From NCBI RefSeq assembly GCF_027627475.1, contig NZ_CP115484.1:3642001-3706000 (forward strand): a stretch of DNA of 64,000 bases, given 5' to 3'. Below the pieces are notes generated by a model. The model worked only from the letters and a program-made list of their open reading frames with translations. It did no database searches and had not been told where the DNA came from. Position numbers and translations under genes: made by a program. Position 1 is the first letter of the stretch, and each line of letters opens with the position of its first letter. The stretch comes from Paenibacillus sp. SYP-B4298 (GTDB taxonomy: Bacteria; Bacillota; Bacilli; Paenibacillales; Paenibacillaceae). This document shows, in pieces, positions 17,771 to 25,198 of the stretch.

Positions 17771-18193
17771 ATGGCAGTCATACAGGCCAATTCCGAGCAA
17801 GTCAAGATGCTCGCCCGCCTGATGCGTGCAGAGGCCGAAGGCGAAGGTGAGCTAGGCATGCTGATGGTCGGCAATGTCGGCGTCAATCGGGTAAGAGGCA
17901 ACTGCATCGACTTCAGGAATATACGCAGTATTCCCGATATGGTCTTCCAGAATCCGGGGGGCTTCGAGGCTACGCAAAAAGGATACTTCTATCAGCCTGC
18001 TCGCGATGTTGATATTCGTCTCGCCCAGCGAGTCATTAACGGCGAACGGCAGCATCCGGCCTCCAACGCGCTGTGGTTCTTCCGGCCCGCAGGAGATTGC
18101 CCCGACCAATGGTATGACCAGAGCAATACAGGTCGCTACAAAGCCCACTGTTTTTTTGCTCCAACCTATGAGGATTGCCCGAATGTATATTAG
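17771..18193 (+). CDS. cwlJ: Spore cortex-lytic cell wall hydrolase CwlJ
   Basis: A 140-residue single-domain SleB/CwlJ hydrolase without signal peptide. LARLMRAEAEGEGELGMLMVG carries the conserved catalytic Glu near residue 21, and the C-terminal half has the family pattern YFYQPARDVDIRLAQRVI and HPASNALWFF. CwlJ degrades muramic-lactam cortex peptidoglycan during germination and responds to calcium dipicolinate. The length matches the family. Its stop is 40 bases before gerQ, the protein that CwlJ needs for placement in the spore coat in B. subtilis. The ribosome binding site is weak (AAAGCGAG). Confidence 0.92.
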   Translation: MAVIQANSEQVKMLARLMRAEAEGEGELGMLMVGNVGVNRVRGNCIDFRNIRSIPDMVFQNPGGFEATQKGYFYQPARDVDIRLAQRVINGERQHPASNALWFFRPAGDCPDQWYDQSNTGRYKAHCFFAPTYEDCPNVY

Positions 18194-18233
18194 GCTTGAA
18201 GCTAATACTTAAGCACACGAAAGCGAGGAACAC

Positions 18234-18827
18234 ATGATGTCTAATGGTTACGCTGTAAAAGGAACACAAGGCGCCTACATGGCGCCAGCAGGTTATCCCA
18301 CCTATCAGGGAGGCTATGGCCACGGCTACTATATGCCGATGCAGGCTAACACCATGAATGCAGCGGCGATGCCCATGCAGGCCAACACCATGAATGCGGC
18401 GGCGATGCCGATCCAGGCCAACTCCATGAATACGGCGGCGATGCCCATGCAGAGTTCTCCGATGATGGGCACACAGGCGCCGCCACTCGTTCCCAGCGGG
18501 GCAGTGGTCACGCAGGGCGGCTCCACGATCGTTACCGTTCCTCCTGCCGAGGAGTCGTATGTGGAGAATATACTGCGCCTTAACCGCGGCAAGATGGCCA
18601 CCGTCTACATGACGTATGAGAACAACCGCGAATGGAATGCCAAAATTTTCAAAGGCATCATCTTGGCTGCCGGTCGCGATCACATTATTTTACGCGACCC
18701 TGTAACGGATATGCGCTATCTGCTGCTTACCCTCAACCTGAACTATATTACCTTCGACGAGCCGATCAATTACCAATACCCGTTCCAGGGCGGCACCATT
18801 ACGAATGATACACCGATGAACAGCTAG
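18234..18827 (+). CDS. gerQ: Spore coat protein GerQ
   Basis: A 197-residue protein. The C-terminal 85 residues are the GerQ domain: ESYVENILRLNRGK, then ENNREWNAKIF, GRDHIILRDP and YITFDEPINYQYPFQG. The N-terminal 110 residues are low complexity (Tyr/Gly-rich, then Met/Gln/Asn/Ala). They contain three tandem 12-residue repeats of the form MPMQANTMNAAA (bases 18333-18440). GerQ is crosslinked into the coat by transglutaminase and holds CwlJ in place; the Gln-rich repeats could be crosslinking sites (inference). Confidence 0.95.
   Translation: MMSNGYAVKGTQGAYMAPAGYPTYQGGYGHGYYMPMQANTMNAAAMPMQANTMNAAAMPIQANSMNTAAMPMQSSPMMGTQAPPLVPSGAVVTQGGSTIVTVPPAEESYVENILRLNRGKMATVYMTYENNREWNAKIFKGIILAAGRDHIILRDPVTDMRYLLLTLNLNYITFDEPINYQYPFQGGTITNDTPMNS
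18333..18440 (+). repeat. Three 36-bp tandem repeats inside gerQ
   Basis: Each unit encodes a variant of MPMQANTMNAAA, and the units differ by a few silent or conservative changes. Confidence 0.85.
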
Positions 18828-18866
18828 GGGATGAACGATGCCCCTTGGCGAGGTGGAGGATACTCC

Positions 18867-19190
18867 CTAATCTTCTGCATGGACTCCACGCATCGGCTGG
18901 AACACCCATGCATGCAGCTTCTTCGCCCCGCCAGGCACCCACTGGGTCATATTCGCCAAGGAAGAACGAGCGCTGAGCCGTTCTTCCTTGATGCGCTGAG
19001 CCTCCTCCTCCGAATCCGCTTGCCACAGCTCGACGAATAGCCCGGCCTGATCTGTTCCTTCATATATATGCAGTTGCTTGAACTGCCGGGTATAGCTATC
19101 CATACACTCACGGTACTTCTCCAGATGCTCCTCCTCTATCCGATATTCCACAAAGCAAATATACACTGCCTTCCCCCCATTTCCTCTCAT
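18867..19190 (-). CDS. Small protein of unknown function (dimeric alpha-beta barrel-like)
   Basis: Up to 107 residues, rich in charged residues, with strand-helix text (ICFVEYRIEEEHLEKYRECM, then LFVELWQADSEEEAQRIKEER) that resembles ferredoxin-like antibiotic monooxygenase (ABM/NIPSNAP-like) folds. No catalytic signature is visible. The true start may be the GTG at 19166, which lies six bases after GGGGGG, giving 99 residues. It is convergent with gerQ and has no same-strand neighbour close by. Confidence 0.7.
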   Translation of the reverse strand: MRGNGGKAVYICFVEYRIEEEHLEKYRECMDSYTRQFKQLHIYEGTDQAGLFVELWQADSEEEAQRIKEERLSARSSLANMTQWVPGGAKKLHAWVFQPMRGVHAED

Positions 19191-19204
19191 AATGCGGTCA
19201 TGAA

Positions 19205-19234
19205 TTGAAAATACTGATCATATGCGCTTAGTAT
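19205..19234 (+). promoter_or_regulatory. Candidate promoter of the YfhP-like gene
   Basis: TTGAAA (19205-19210) and TAGTAT (19229-19234) are 18 bases apart, 31 bases before the start codon. Confidence 0.4.
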
Positions 19235-19265
19235 ACCATGTGAATGGACAAGAAGGAGGCTTGGC

Positions 19266-20249
19266 ATGGATTCCGGCACACATCTTGTAATGGGGCTCGG
19301 GCTGGGCGGGCTAGCTACAATTGATCCGGTCGTCTCCAGTGACCCGACCCTATTCGCAGCCGTAATGGCTGGCACAATACTCGGCTCGCAAGCCCCGGAT
19401 GCAGACAGTCTGCTCCGTCTGAAGGGCAATGCCGCCTACATCAAAAACCATCGCGGTGCCTCGCACTCACTGCCTGCCATCGCGATCTGGACGGCACTGA
19501 TTACGTTCGGGCTGCAGGCGATCTATCGCGGGTCGCTGCCTTGGCTGCATCTTATGGCATGGGTGCTGTTGGCTGTCGTCGTTCATGTGGTTACCGATCT
19601 GTTCAACGCCTACGGAACACAAGCGATGCGGCCTTTCTCGGAGAAATGGATCGCTTGGAATATCATCCATTTGTTTGATCCCGTTATCTTCACCTCCCAT
19701 GTCATCGCCTTGCTGCTATGGGCCATTGGGCAGAAGCCTCAGATTGTGTTTCCGATCCTGTATGGGGGGCTGATCGTCTACTTTGTATGGCGGACACTCA
19801 CGCAGCGCAAGCTGATGATGGCTTTGCCGCAGCTCGATCCCTCCTACAAGCAGGGGGAGATGTACCTGCTGGTGCCCACCATCTCGCTGCAGCGCTGGCA
19901 ATTGATCAAGACGATGACAGATGGCAGCTATGCCATCGGAGAGTGGAATGGCCGCAAGGTCGCTTGGCTGGATGTCGCCCGCTGCTCGGATCATCCTGCC
20001 GTTGCTCACTCACGCAGCGATTCCTCCGTACAAGCCTTCCTATACTTGACCTCCTTTGCCTGCGCGGAAGTCAAGGAATTCAGTTGGGGCTATGAAGTGC
20101 GTTGGGCAGATGTTCGCTATCGACACCGCAAGCAATACCCTTTTATGGCTACACTCATGATGGACAAGGATTACAAAACACTGGCCTCTTATGTAGGCTG
20201 GCTCAGTGATGAACGACTGCAAAAGCGGCTGCGCATGAATACGTATTAA
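19266..20249 (+). CDS. Membrane-bound metal-dependent hydrolase (YfhP/YdjM family)
   Basis: A 327-residue protein of the DUF457/LexA-binding inner-membrane hydrolase group. Conserved polar residues sit between four to five helices: THLVMGLGLG at the start, SQAPDADSLLRL near residue 43, NHRGASHSLP near 61 and HVVTDLFNAYGT near 105. These His and Asp residues are expected to bind metal. A soluble C-terminal part of about 120 residues follows. YfhP of B. subtilis is uncharacterised, so the substrate is unknown. AGAAGGAGG precedes the ATG, and a hairpin follows the stop by ten bases. Confidence 0.88.
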   Translation: MDSGTHLVMGLGLGGLATIDPVVSSDPTLFAAVMAGTILGSQAPDADSLLRLKGNAAYIKNHRGASHSLPAIAIWTALITFGLQAIYRGSLPWLHLMAWVLLAVVVHVVTDLFNAYGTQAMRPFSEKWIAWNIIHLFDPVIFTSHVIALLLWAIGQKPQIVFPILYGGLIVYFVWRTLTQRKLMMALPQLDPSYKQGEMYLLVPTISLQRWQLIKTMTDGSYAIGEWNGRKVAWLDVARCSDHPAVAHSRSDSSVQAFLYLTSFACAEVKEFSWGYEVRWADVRYRHRKQYPFMATLMMDKDYKTLASYVGWLSDERLQKRLRMNTY

Positions 20250-20259
20250 GTCTTATCGC

Positions 20260-20320
20260 AAGCCAGACTCCCTGAACGCTCTCCTGTGAGGAGGCTGACA
20301 CGGGCAGTCTGGCTTTATTG
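20260..20320 (+). terminator. Terminator after the YfhP-like gene
   Basis: AAGCCAGACT (20260-20269) pairs with AGTCTGGCTT (20306-20315), with an inner CTCCT/AGGAG stem, followed by a T-rich run. Confidence 0.65.
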
Positions 20321-20442
20321 CTTCTTTAAGGCTGCTGTAACGGGGCGCATCATAGAGGGAGCGACATGCTTGACGGGCAGGTTTCGCTAATGATACGCTT
20401 GCTGTAACTGTACCACCTCCATTCCAAGCTTGAACACATGCC

Positions 20443-20480
20443 AAAAAGCGGCTCCCTCTTCAAGGAAGAGAGAACCGCTT
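20443..20480 (-). terminator. Terminator of the SASP gene
   Basis: On the minus strand a 16-position stem with two mismatches and an AAG/CTT loop ends in CCGCTTTTTGG, 60 bases after the SASP stop codon. Confidence 0.85.
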
Positions 20481-20541
20481 CGCTGCAGCTTATACTTTCG
20501 CATGATGCTGCAAGGCGCTTAGGTTTATATATGGCAATGGC

Positions 20542-20763
20542 TTAACGGGATTGACCCGCCAGTTGCTGCTCAGCGATTTGGACAAGCTTTCTGGTGATGT
20601 AGCCACCAAGAGAGCCTGCATCACGTGTAGCAATATTACCATAATATCCGTCTGCTGGAATTTGAATGCCCAGCTCTTGAGCCGCCTCAAATTTCATTTG
20701 ATTCAGTGCTTGCGTTGCTTGAGGTACTACCAAGGTGTTGCTGCTACGGGATTGTCCTGCCAT
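20542..20763 (-). CDS. Alpha/beta-type small acid-soluble spore protein
   Basis: Seventy-three residues with both family blocks: LNQMKFEAAQELGI (containing the GPR protease cleavage site after the first Glu) and GNIATRDAGSLGGYITRKLV. These proteins coat spore DNA, protect it from UV and heat, and are degraded at germination to supply amino acids. AAAGGAG precedes the ATG. A sigma-G-like promoter lies upstream and a strong terminator downstream, so the gene is monocistronic. Confidence 0.97.
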   Translation of the reverse strand: MAGQSRSSNTLVVPQATQALNQMKFEAAQELGIQIPADGYYGNIATRDAGSLGGYITRKLVQIAEQQLAGQSR

Positions 20764-20794
20764 GGTGATATTTCTCCTTTCGTCCTCTGCGAAA

Positions 20795-20824
20795 TAGTGT
20801 GATGCAAGCTTGCAAGCTTATTAT
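20795..20824 (-). promoter_or_regulatory. Sigma-G-like promoter of the SASP gene
   Basis: On the minus strand ATAATA (20819-20824) and CACACTA (20795-20801) are 17 bases apart, close to the sigma-G pattern TGAATA / CATACTA. The spacer contains the perfect palindrome AAGCTTGCAAGCTT (20805-20818). Confidence 0.5.
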
Positions 20825-20894
20825 GGTTCGGACTTCAAGAGATTATGCTTGCTTTTAGAAAAACTTTAATATTTTTTTGAGGAGAGATTTCAAT

Positions 20895-21077
20895 ATGCCT
20901 AAATCACTATCGTTGGCGTTTGCGCTGCTATCCGTCGTATTCATGAGCGCGACTGCGATATCACTTAGCCATAACGCCTGGCTTGCGCTGCTGTTCTTTG
21001 TGCTGACCCTCTTCAATATTGTATTGGGCTTCGTCATTAAAGCCAGATTCAAACACAACAAGGAGCCGCAAGCATGA
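20895..21077 (+). CDS. Two-helix membrane protein, DUF5325/YlaF-like
   Basis: A 60-residue protein with two hydrophobic helices (residues 5-27 and 32-50) and a basic tail (KARFKHNKEPQA). Size and layout resemble YlaF/DUF5325 of Bacillales, whose function is unknown. The ATG at 20895 is chosen because GGAGAG sits ten bases upstream; six extra in-frame codons precede it without a site. Its end runs into a shared bidirectional terminator with trpS. Confidence 0.7.
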   Translation: MPKSLSLAFALLSVVFMSATAISLSHNAWLALLFFVLTLFNIVLGFVIKARFKHNKEPQA

Positions 21078-21104
21078 TTCCCATGCCCGGCTCCTTGTTG
21101 TGTT
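21052..21104. terminator. Bidirectional terminator between the YlaF-like gene and trpS
   Basis: A 17-base perfect inverted repeat (AACACAACAAGGAGCCG, 21052-21068, against 21088-21104) with an inner GCATG/CATGC stem. The left arm overlaps the last codons of the small membrane protein gene. Confidence 0.85.
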
Positions 21105-21110
21105 CCCCAT

Positions 21111-22097
21111 CTATTGAGGCAATACAAAGCCCATTCTTTCCTTAACATCCAGCACCGTGCGGTCAGCAACAGCCGCGGCCTTCTCGGCTCCCTCGCGCAG
21201 AATGCGGTGCAGCTCGCCAGAGCTGCGAATCTCATGGTATTTCGCCTGCAATGGCTCCAGCACCGATACGACATGCTCAGCCAGCTCCTTCTTGAAGGCG
21301 CCATAGCCTTGCCCCTCATATGCGGCCTCTATCTCCTCAATAGACAGACCGGAGCAATGCGAATAGATGCTCATCAGGTTGCTGATCTCCGGCTTCTCAG
21401 CCGGATTATACCGCACCTCGCGGCCCGAATCTGTCGTCGCCCTGCTCAGCTTCTTACGAATCGTATCCGGCGGATCAAGCAGCGCAATATAGCTTGCCGG
21501 ATTCGGATTGCTCTTGCTCATCTTCTTGGAGGCGTCGTCCAGCGACATAATCCGGGCTCCAACCTTGGGCGTATAGGTTTCCGGCATCTTGAAGTAGTCG
21601 CCGAAGCGGCTGTTGAAGCGCTGCGCCAGGTCGCGTGTCAGCTCCAGATGCTGCCTCTGATCATCACCGACTGGAACCAGATCGGCATTGTAGATCAATA
21701 TGTCAGCCGCCATCAATGTTGGATAGACGAACAGCCCTGCGCCCACCGACTCCTTGCCTGCAGATTTATCCTTGAATTGCGTCATTCTCTCCAGCTCTCC
21801 CATATAGGACAGCGTCGTGAACAACCAGCCCAGCTCGGCATGCGCCCTGACATGAGATTGCATGAAGACACTCGCCTTGGCCGGATCGATGCCGGCAGCG
21901 ATGAATAGAGCCGCCACAGCCTCCGATTGCTCACGCAAGGCAGCAGGCTCCTGTGGGACAGTAATGGCGTGCATATCTACGACCATGAAGAAGCATTCAT
22001 GCGTATCCTGCAGCTTCACAAAATTTTGCATCGCTCCGATATAATTGCCCAATGTCAATTGGCCGCTCGGCTGAATGCCCGATAACACTCTTGGCAT
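21111..22097 (-). CDS. trpS: Tryptophan-tRNA ligase
   Basis: A 328-residue class I aminoacyl-tRNA synthetase of the bacterial TrpRS type. The HIGH-like motif is PSGQLTLGNYIGA near residue 10, and the second ATP-binding motif KMSKS is intact in DDASKKMSKSNPN near residue 193. It charges tRNA-Trp in the cytoplasm. GAGGGGGA lies upstream of the ATG. A T-box leader precedes the gene, so transcription should rise when tRNA-Trp is uncharged. Confidence 0.97.
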   Translation of the reverse strand: MPRVLSGIQPSGQLTLGNYIGAMQNFVKLQDTHECFFMVVDMHAITVPQEPAALREQSEAVAALFIAAGIDPAKASVFMQSHVRAHAELGWLFTTLSYMGELERMTQFKDKSAGKESVGAGLFVYPTLMAADILIYNADLVPVGDDQRQHLELTRDLAQRFNSRFGDYFKMPETYTPKVGARIMSLDDASKKMSKSNPNPASYIALLDPPDTIRKKLSRATTDSGREVRYNPAEKPEISNLMSIYSHCSGLSIEEIEAAYEGQGYGAFKKELAEHVVSVLEPLQAKYHEIRSSGELHRILREGAEKAAAVADRTVLDVKERMGFVLPQ

Positions 22098-22147
22098 AAT
22101 TCGTATTCCCCCTCATCTCATCCTAAAAATCTCATCCTAAAATAAAC

Positions 22148-22391
22148 GCAAAAAAAGCCTTCGCCGCAAGGGACGAAGACCGTGGTGCCACCCTTATTCG
22201 CTTGCAATGCCCCTGGTTCCTTCGGCATAGCAAGCCTTCAGCTTCTTAACGCGAAGCGCACGTGGATCTCTCCCAGCTCCAGGCCCCATTCAGACATAGC
22301 GCCATGCACCGACTCGCAGCAACCGCCGGCTCTCTGCATCCATGGACATCTACCCTTACTTCTTCCTGTCATCGCCAATTGATCGATATAA
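22148..22391 (-). promoter_or_regulatory. T-box riboswitch of trpS
   Basis: The minus strand carries the T-box sequence AAGGGTGGCACCACGG (22180-22195). It is followed by a CTTCG...CGAAG terminator hairpin (22157-22180) and a run of seven T residues. A long structured stem I region with an AGTA-like motif (GAAGTAAGG) lies 5' of it. A TGG codon in GTCTGAATGGGGCC is the likely Trp specifier; it was not verified by folding. Confidence 0.92.
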
Positions 22392-22397
22392 GGTCAG

Positions 22398-22425
22398 ATT
22401 ATATCTTCTTGGACGGTTTTGTCAA
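22398..22425 (-). promoter_or_regulatory. Sigma-A promoter of the trpS T-box transcript
   Basis: Perfect TTGACA (22420-22425) and perfect TATAAT (22398-22403) on the minus strand with a 16-base spacer. Confidence 0.9.
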
Positions 22426-22586
22426 GCTTCTATCTGTCGGTGCGTCTGATCGTCACGGGACGAGCGCCGCTATACAGCAGCTTAACCTGTCCTATTTGCC
22501 GCTGAACAAGCATAGACTAGTGATACTCCATCCTCAGTCAGCGGCATAGCTGCCGCCTACCCATTCGATCATTTCGCCGTTTCACT

Positions 22587-22600
22587 TCGTAATCTTTACT
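22587..22600 (+). promoter_or_regulatory. Possible Zur-like half-palindrome before the ycgR-type gene
   Basis: TCGTAATCTTTACT shares TCGTAAT and a near-match right arm with the Bacillus Zur box (TCGTAAT, one base, ATTACGA). It ends 17 bases before the start codon. One arm is degenerate, so this is tentative. Confidence 0.3.
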
Positions 22601-22617
22601 GGAAAGAAGGGATCTAT

Positions 22618-23652
22618 GTGACAGCCTATGTGCTTCGCTGGGGGCCGCCATTATGTACACTGGTATGCCTCGGTTTGATGGCGCTCATCGTATCGAATCG
22701 GGATCTGAGCTTTATTCAAGCCGATGCTGCCTCACTCCAATCCTTCAAAATGCTGTTCATCAGCCTCCTGCTGGAGGCGCTGCCGTTCATCCTGCTCGGC
22801 GTGCTCGTCTCATCGCTGCTGCAGGTATTCGTATCCGATCGAACCATTCAGCGGCTGGCCCCTAAGCATCCGATTGGCGGCGTGCTGTTCGGAAGTCTGC
22901 TCGGATTGTTGTTTCCACTATGCGAGTGCGGCATGATTCCTGTCGTTCGCCGCTTGATCCGCAAGGGAATGCCGGCCTATATCGGCATCGTCTTCATACT
23001 GGCTGGACCGATCCTCAACCCCATCGTCTATGCTTCTACGTATATGGCCTTTCGTTCCCAACCAGAGATGGCCTATGCGCGTATGGGGCTTGCCTTTGTC
23101 GTCACCATTACGATCGGCCTGCTGCTATGGCGTTACATGAAGGTTAGCCCGCTCCGGCAGGCACAGCCTGCCTTGCATCACGCTCACCCTCATTCCTCAC
23201 CTGCCCATTCGCATACCCATATGATGCATCGCAACGCACAGCGCGGCAAGCTGGCTTCGGCACTTGCGCATACATCCGACGAGTTTTTTGAGATGGGGAA
23301 ATATTTGCTGTTCGGCGCTCTGCTAACTGCGGCCATTCAGGTGAGCGTAAGCCGTGAGGCGATGCTCGGACTTGGAGAGCAGCCGTTCGTATCCAGCCTA
23401 TTCATGATGGGCTTCGCATTCCTGCTGTCCCTGTGCTCGACCTCGGATGCCTTTGTCGCTTCTTCCTTCTCCGGGTCCTTCCAGCCGGGTGCATTGCTTG
23501 CTTTCCTTGTTTTTGGCCCTATGATTGATCTGAAGAACACCCTCATGCTGCTCTCGGTCTTCCGCGTGAAGATTGTGTTATGGCTTATCGCGCTTACCTT
23601 CGTGCTGGTGCTCGCCGGCGCCTACGTTGCCAATCGGTTTTATTTTTCCTAG
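22618..23652 (+). CDS. YcgR-type permease (UPF0718), possible metal efflux
   Basis: A 344-residue membrane protein with about eight helices in two halves. FPLCECGMIPVVRRLIRKG near residue 100 and LLSLCSTSDAFVASSFSG near 275 are the paired family motifs with conserved Cys. The central cytoplasmic loop is His-rich (HHAHPHSSPAHSHTHMMHR near 180-198), which suggests metal binding. Relatives are described as copper/zinc efflux-type permeases, but transport is not firmly shown. The start is a GTG after AAAGAAGGG. It is followed 17 bases later by the ycgQ-type gene, a pairing seen across Bacillales. Confidence 0.82.
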   Translation: MTAYVLRWGPPLCTLVCLGLMALIVSNRDLSFIQADAASLQSFKMLFISLLLEALPFILLGVLVSSLLQVFVSDRTIQRLAPKHPIGGVLFGSLLGLLFPLCECGMIPVVRRLIRKGMPAYIGIVFILAGPILNPIVYASTYMAFRSQPEMAYARMGLAFVVTITIGLLLWRYMKVSPLRQAQPALHHAHPHSSPAHSHTHMMHRNAQRGKLASALAHTSDEFFEMGKYLLFGALLTAAIQVSVSREAMLGLGEQPFVSSLFMMGFAFLLSLCSTSDAFVASSFSGSFQPGALLAFLVFGPMIDLKNTLMLLSVFRVKIVLWLIALTFVLVLAGAYVANRFYFS

Positions 23653-23669
23653 AAAGGGGCTGTTATGCT

Positions 23670-24506
23670 ATGCTCCATCCCATCCTTCGAGCCGCGATAT
23701 TATCCGGCTTCGCCTTCCTGATCGTCCATCTGGCCAGGACAGACCAGCTTGGACTGTATATTGCGCCGCGCATGGAGCTGTATGTCAAGCTATCCGCACT
23801 CGGGCTGTATGCTGCGTCCATCTATCAGGTTTACGCAGCGCTCCGTGCCCTAGGGGGCAAGGAGGAGCACGCACACGACTGCGGCTGCGAGCATCCGCCT
23901 TCTCCCTCACTGCTCAAAAATATCGCGATATACACGTTGTTCATTCTGCCGCTAGCACTTGGCTTCCTGCTGCCTAACACGCCGCTGGAGAGCACGCTTG
24001 CAGCCAAGAAAGGGATGAGCCTGAACGCAGCGGCTACTCTCTCCTCGCCCGTGGGGACAGATGAAGATGTCTTATTTCCCCATGACACCTTCACGGAAAG
24101 CTATGCCGCATTGGCGAAGGATCTGCATGCTGTCCATGGAGCCATCGTCATTTCCGAGGCGCAATATATCGAGACACTGACCGCGCTTGATCTGTACCGT
24201 GAGCCGTTCCTAGGAAGAGAGGTGCAGATCAGCGGCTTCGTGTACCGCGATGCCTCGATGACCTCCACACAGTTCGCGATTGGGCGCTTCGCCATGAACT
24301 GCTGCTCTGCGGACGCGCTGCCCTATGGACTGCTGGTAGAAGCAGCAGATGGCGCCAAGTATGATACCGATACATGGCTGGAGGCGACCGGAGCACTGCA
24401 ACTGACCGTCTATAACGGCAAGCCTACTCTCCAATTGAGCTCACCCCGCCTGACACAGATCGAGCGGGGCGATACGCCCTATGTTTATCCCGATTATACG
24501 TTCTGA
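23670..24506 (+). CDS. TIGR03943/YcgQ-type membrane-associated protein
   Basis: A 278-residue partner of the preceding permease. Three N-terminal helices surround a Cys/His patch (HAHDCGCEH near residue 68). The C-terminal 150 residues form an extracytoplasmic domain with GREVQISGFVYRD, FAMNCCSADA and a beta-rich ending typical of YcgQ (DUF1980). The double Cys and the N-terminal patch suggest metal handling, but no activity is established. AAAGGGG precedes the ATG at 23670. Part of a two-gene operon. Confidence 0.82.
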   Translation: MLHPILRAAILSGFAFLIVHLARTDQLGLYIAPRMELYVKLSALGLYAASIYQVYAALRALGGKEEHAHDCGCEHPPSPSLLKNIAIYTLFILPLALGFLLPNTPLESTLAAKKGMSLNAAATLSSPVGTDEDVLFPHDTFTESYAALAKDLHAVHGAIVISEAQYIETLTALDLYREPFLGREVQISGFVYRDASMTSTQFAIGRFAMNCCSADALPYGLLVEAADGAKYDTDTWLEATGALQLTVYNGKPTLQLSSPRLTQIERGDTPYVYPDYTF

Positions 24507-24519
24507 TAGAATGCTATTG

Positions 24520-24560
24520 AAGCCGCAGCAGGCTCAGGAAACCCTGGCATGCTGCGGCTT
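24520..24560. terminator. Hairpin between convergent genes
   Basis: AAGCCGCAGCA (24520-24530) pairs perfectly with TGCTGCGGCTT (24550-24560). No strong T-run, so terminator function is likely but not certain. Confidence 0.55.
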
Positions 24561-24569
24561 GAAGACACA

Positions 24570-24986
24570 TTATCCGTTATTGAGGTCGCGCAGCCCCTTG
24601 TTCTTCGGCTGATAGCGGAACATCCAATTGGCGGAATTATAATTGGATTCGTATTGAACACTTGCAGACCATGTGCCGCTGTTCGGGCGAACCGAGAAAT
24701 CATACAGAATCTCTCCATGTGTCCAATTGCGCTTGAGCTTGAGCGCATCTACTGCCATCTGGCGAAATGCCTTGACCTGCATCGCTGACATGCCCGCCTC
24801 CTGCTGCTCCGGTACGCCATTGCGATATTCAATCGGATTATGCCTAATACCGAATTTCCCGATCGCGTTGTTTCTGATTTGAATCGTTACCGTGCCTGCA
24901 ATCGAATGGGTCAGCTCCTCCTCCAGCTCACGAAACACATAATCTACCTGGCGCGCTAGCGGCATTTCCTCCAAACCCATCATCAT
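24570..24986 (-). CDS. Protein of unknown function
   Basis: A 138-residue soluble protein without signal peptide or membrane segment. It begins with an amphipathic helix (LARQVDYVFRELEEELTHSI), followed by strands (TVTIQIRNNAIGKFGIRHNP) and an aromatic-rich end (WSASVQYESNYNSANWMFRYQ). I do not recognise a family. GGAGGTGA precedes three successive ATG codons, of which the second or third (24983 or 24980) is better spaced. Convergent with the YcgQ-type gene. Confidence 0.75.
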   Translation of the reverse strand: MMMGLEEMPLARQVDYVFRELEEELTHSIAGTVTIQIRNNAIGKFGIRHNPIEYRNGVPEQQEAGMSAMQVKAFRQMAVDALKLKRNWTHGEILYDFSVRPNSGTWSASVQYESNYNSANWMFRYQPKNKGLRDLNNG

Positions 24987-25159
24987 TCACCTCCAAATCC
25001 TTTATTTCACATTGCTTCCATATAGGAAACATGACTCATTATAAAATCAATTATCTGAAATTTCAACTATTTTAGACATTTTTCTCGGAGAAAATCTAGG
25101 GCTATGTACCTTTGTTCATCTGGTTTGATTAGAAATATAGACCTATTCCTATACAGGGT

Positions 25160-25168
25160 GCTATAATA
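25160..25168 (+). promoter_or_regulatory. Extended -10 promoter of the chemoreceptor gene
   Basis: TGCTATAAT, a perfect extended -10 element, lies 30 bases before the start codon; no good -35 is present. Confidence 0.5.
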
Positions 25169-25198
25169 TGGATAGTCTAATCAAGGGGGATGCAGCGT

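Noticed and set aside
17587-17907. 106-codon minus-strand frame opposite the cwlJ start
   Set aside because: It lies opposite the cwlJ promoter and first codons, is Ser/Pro/Thr-rich and has no start site.
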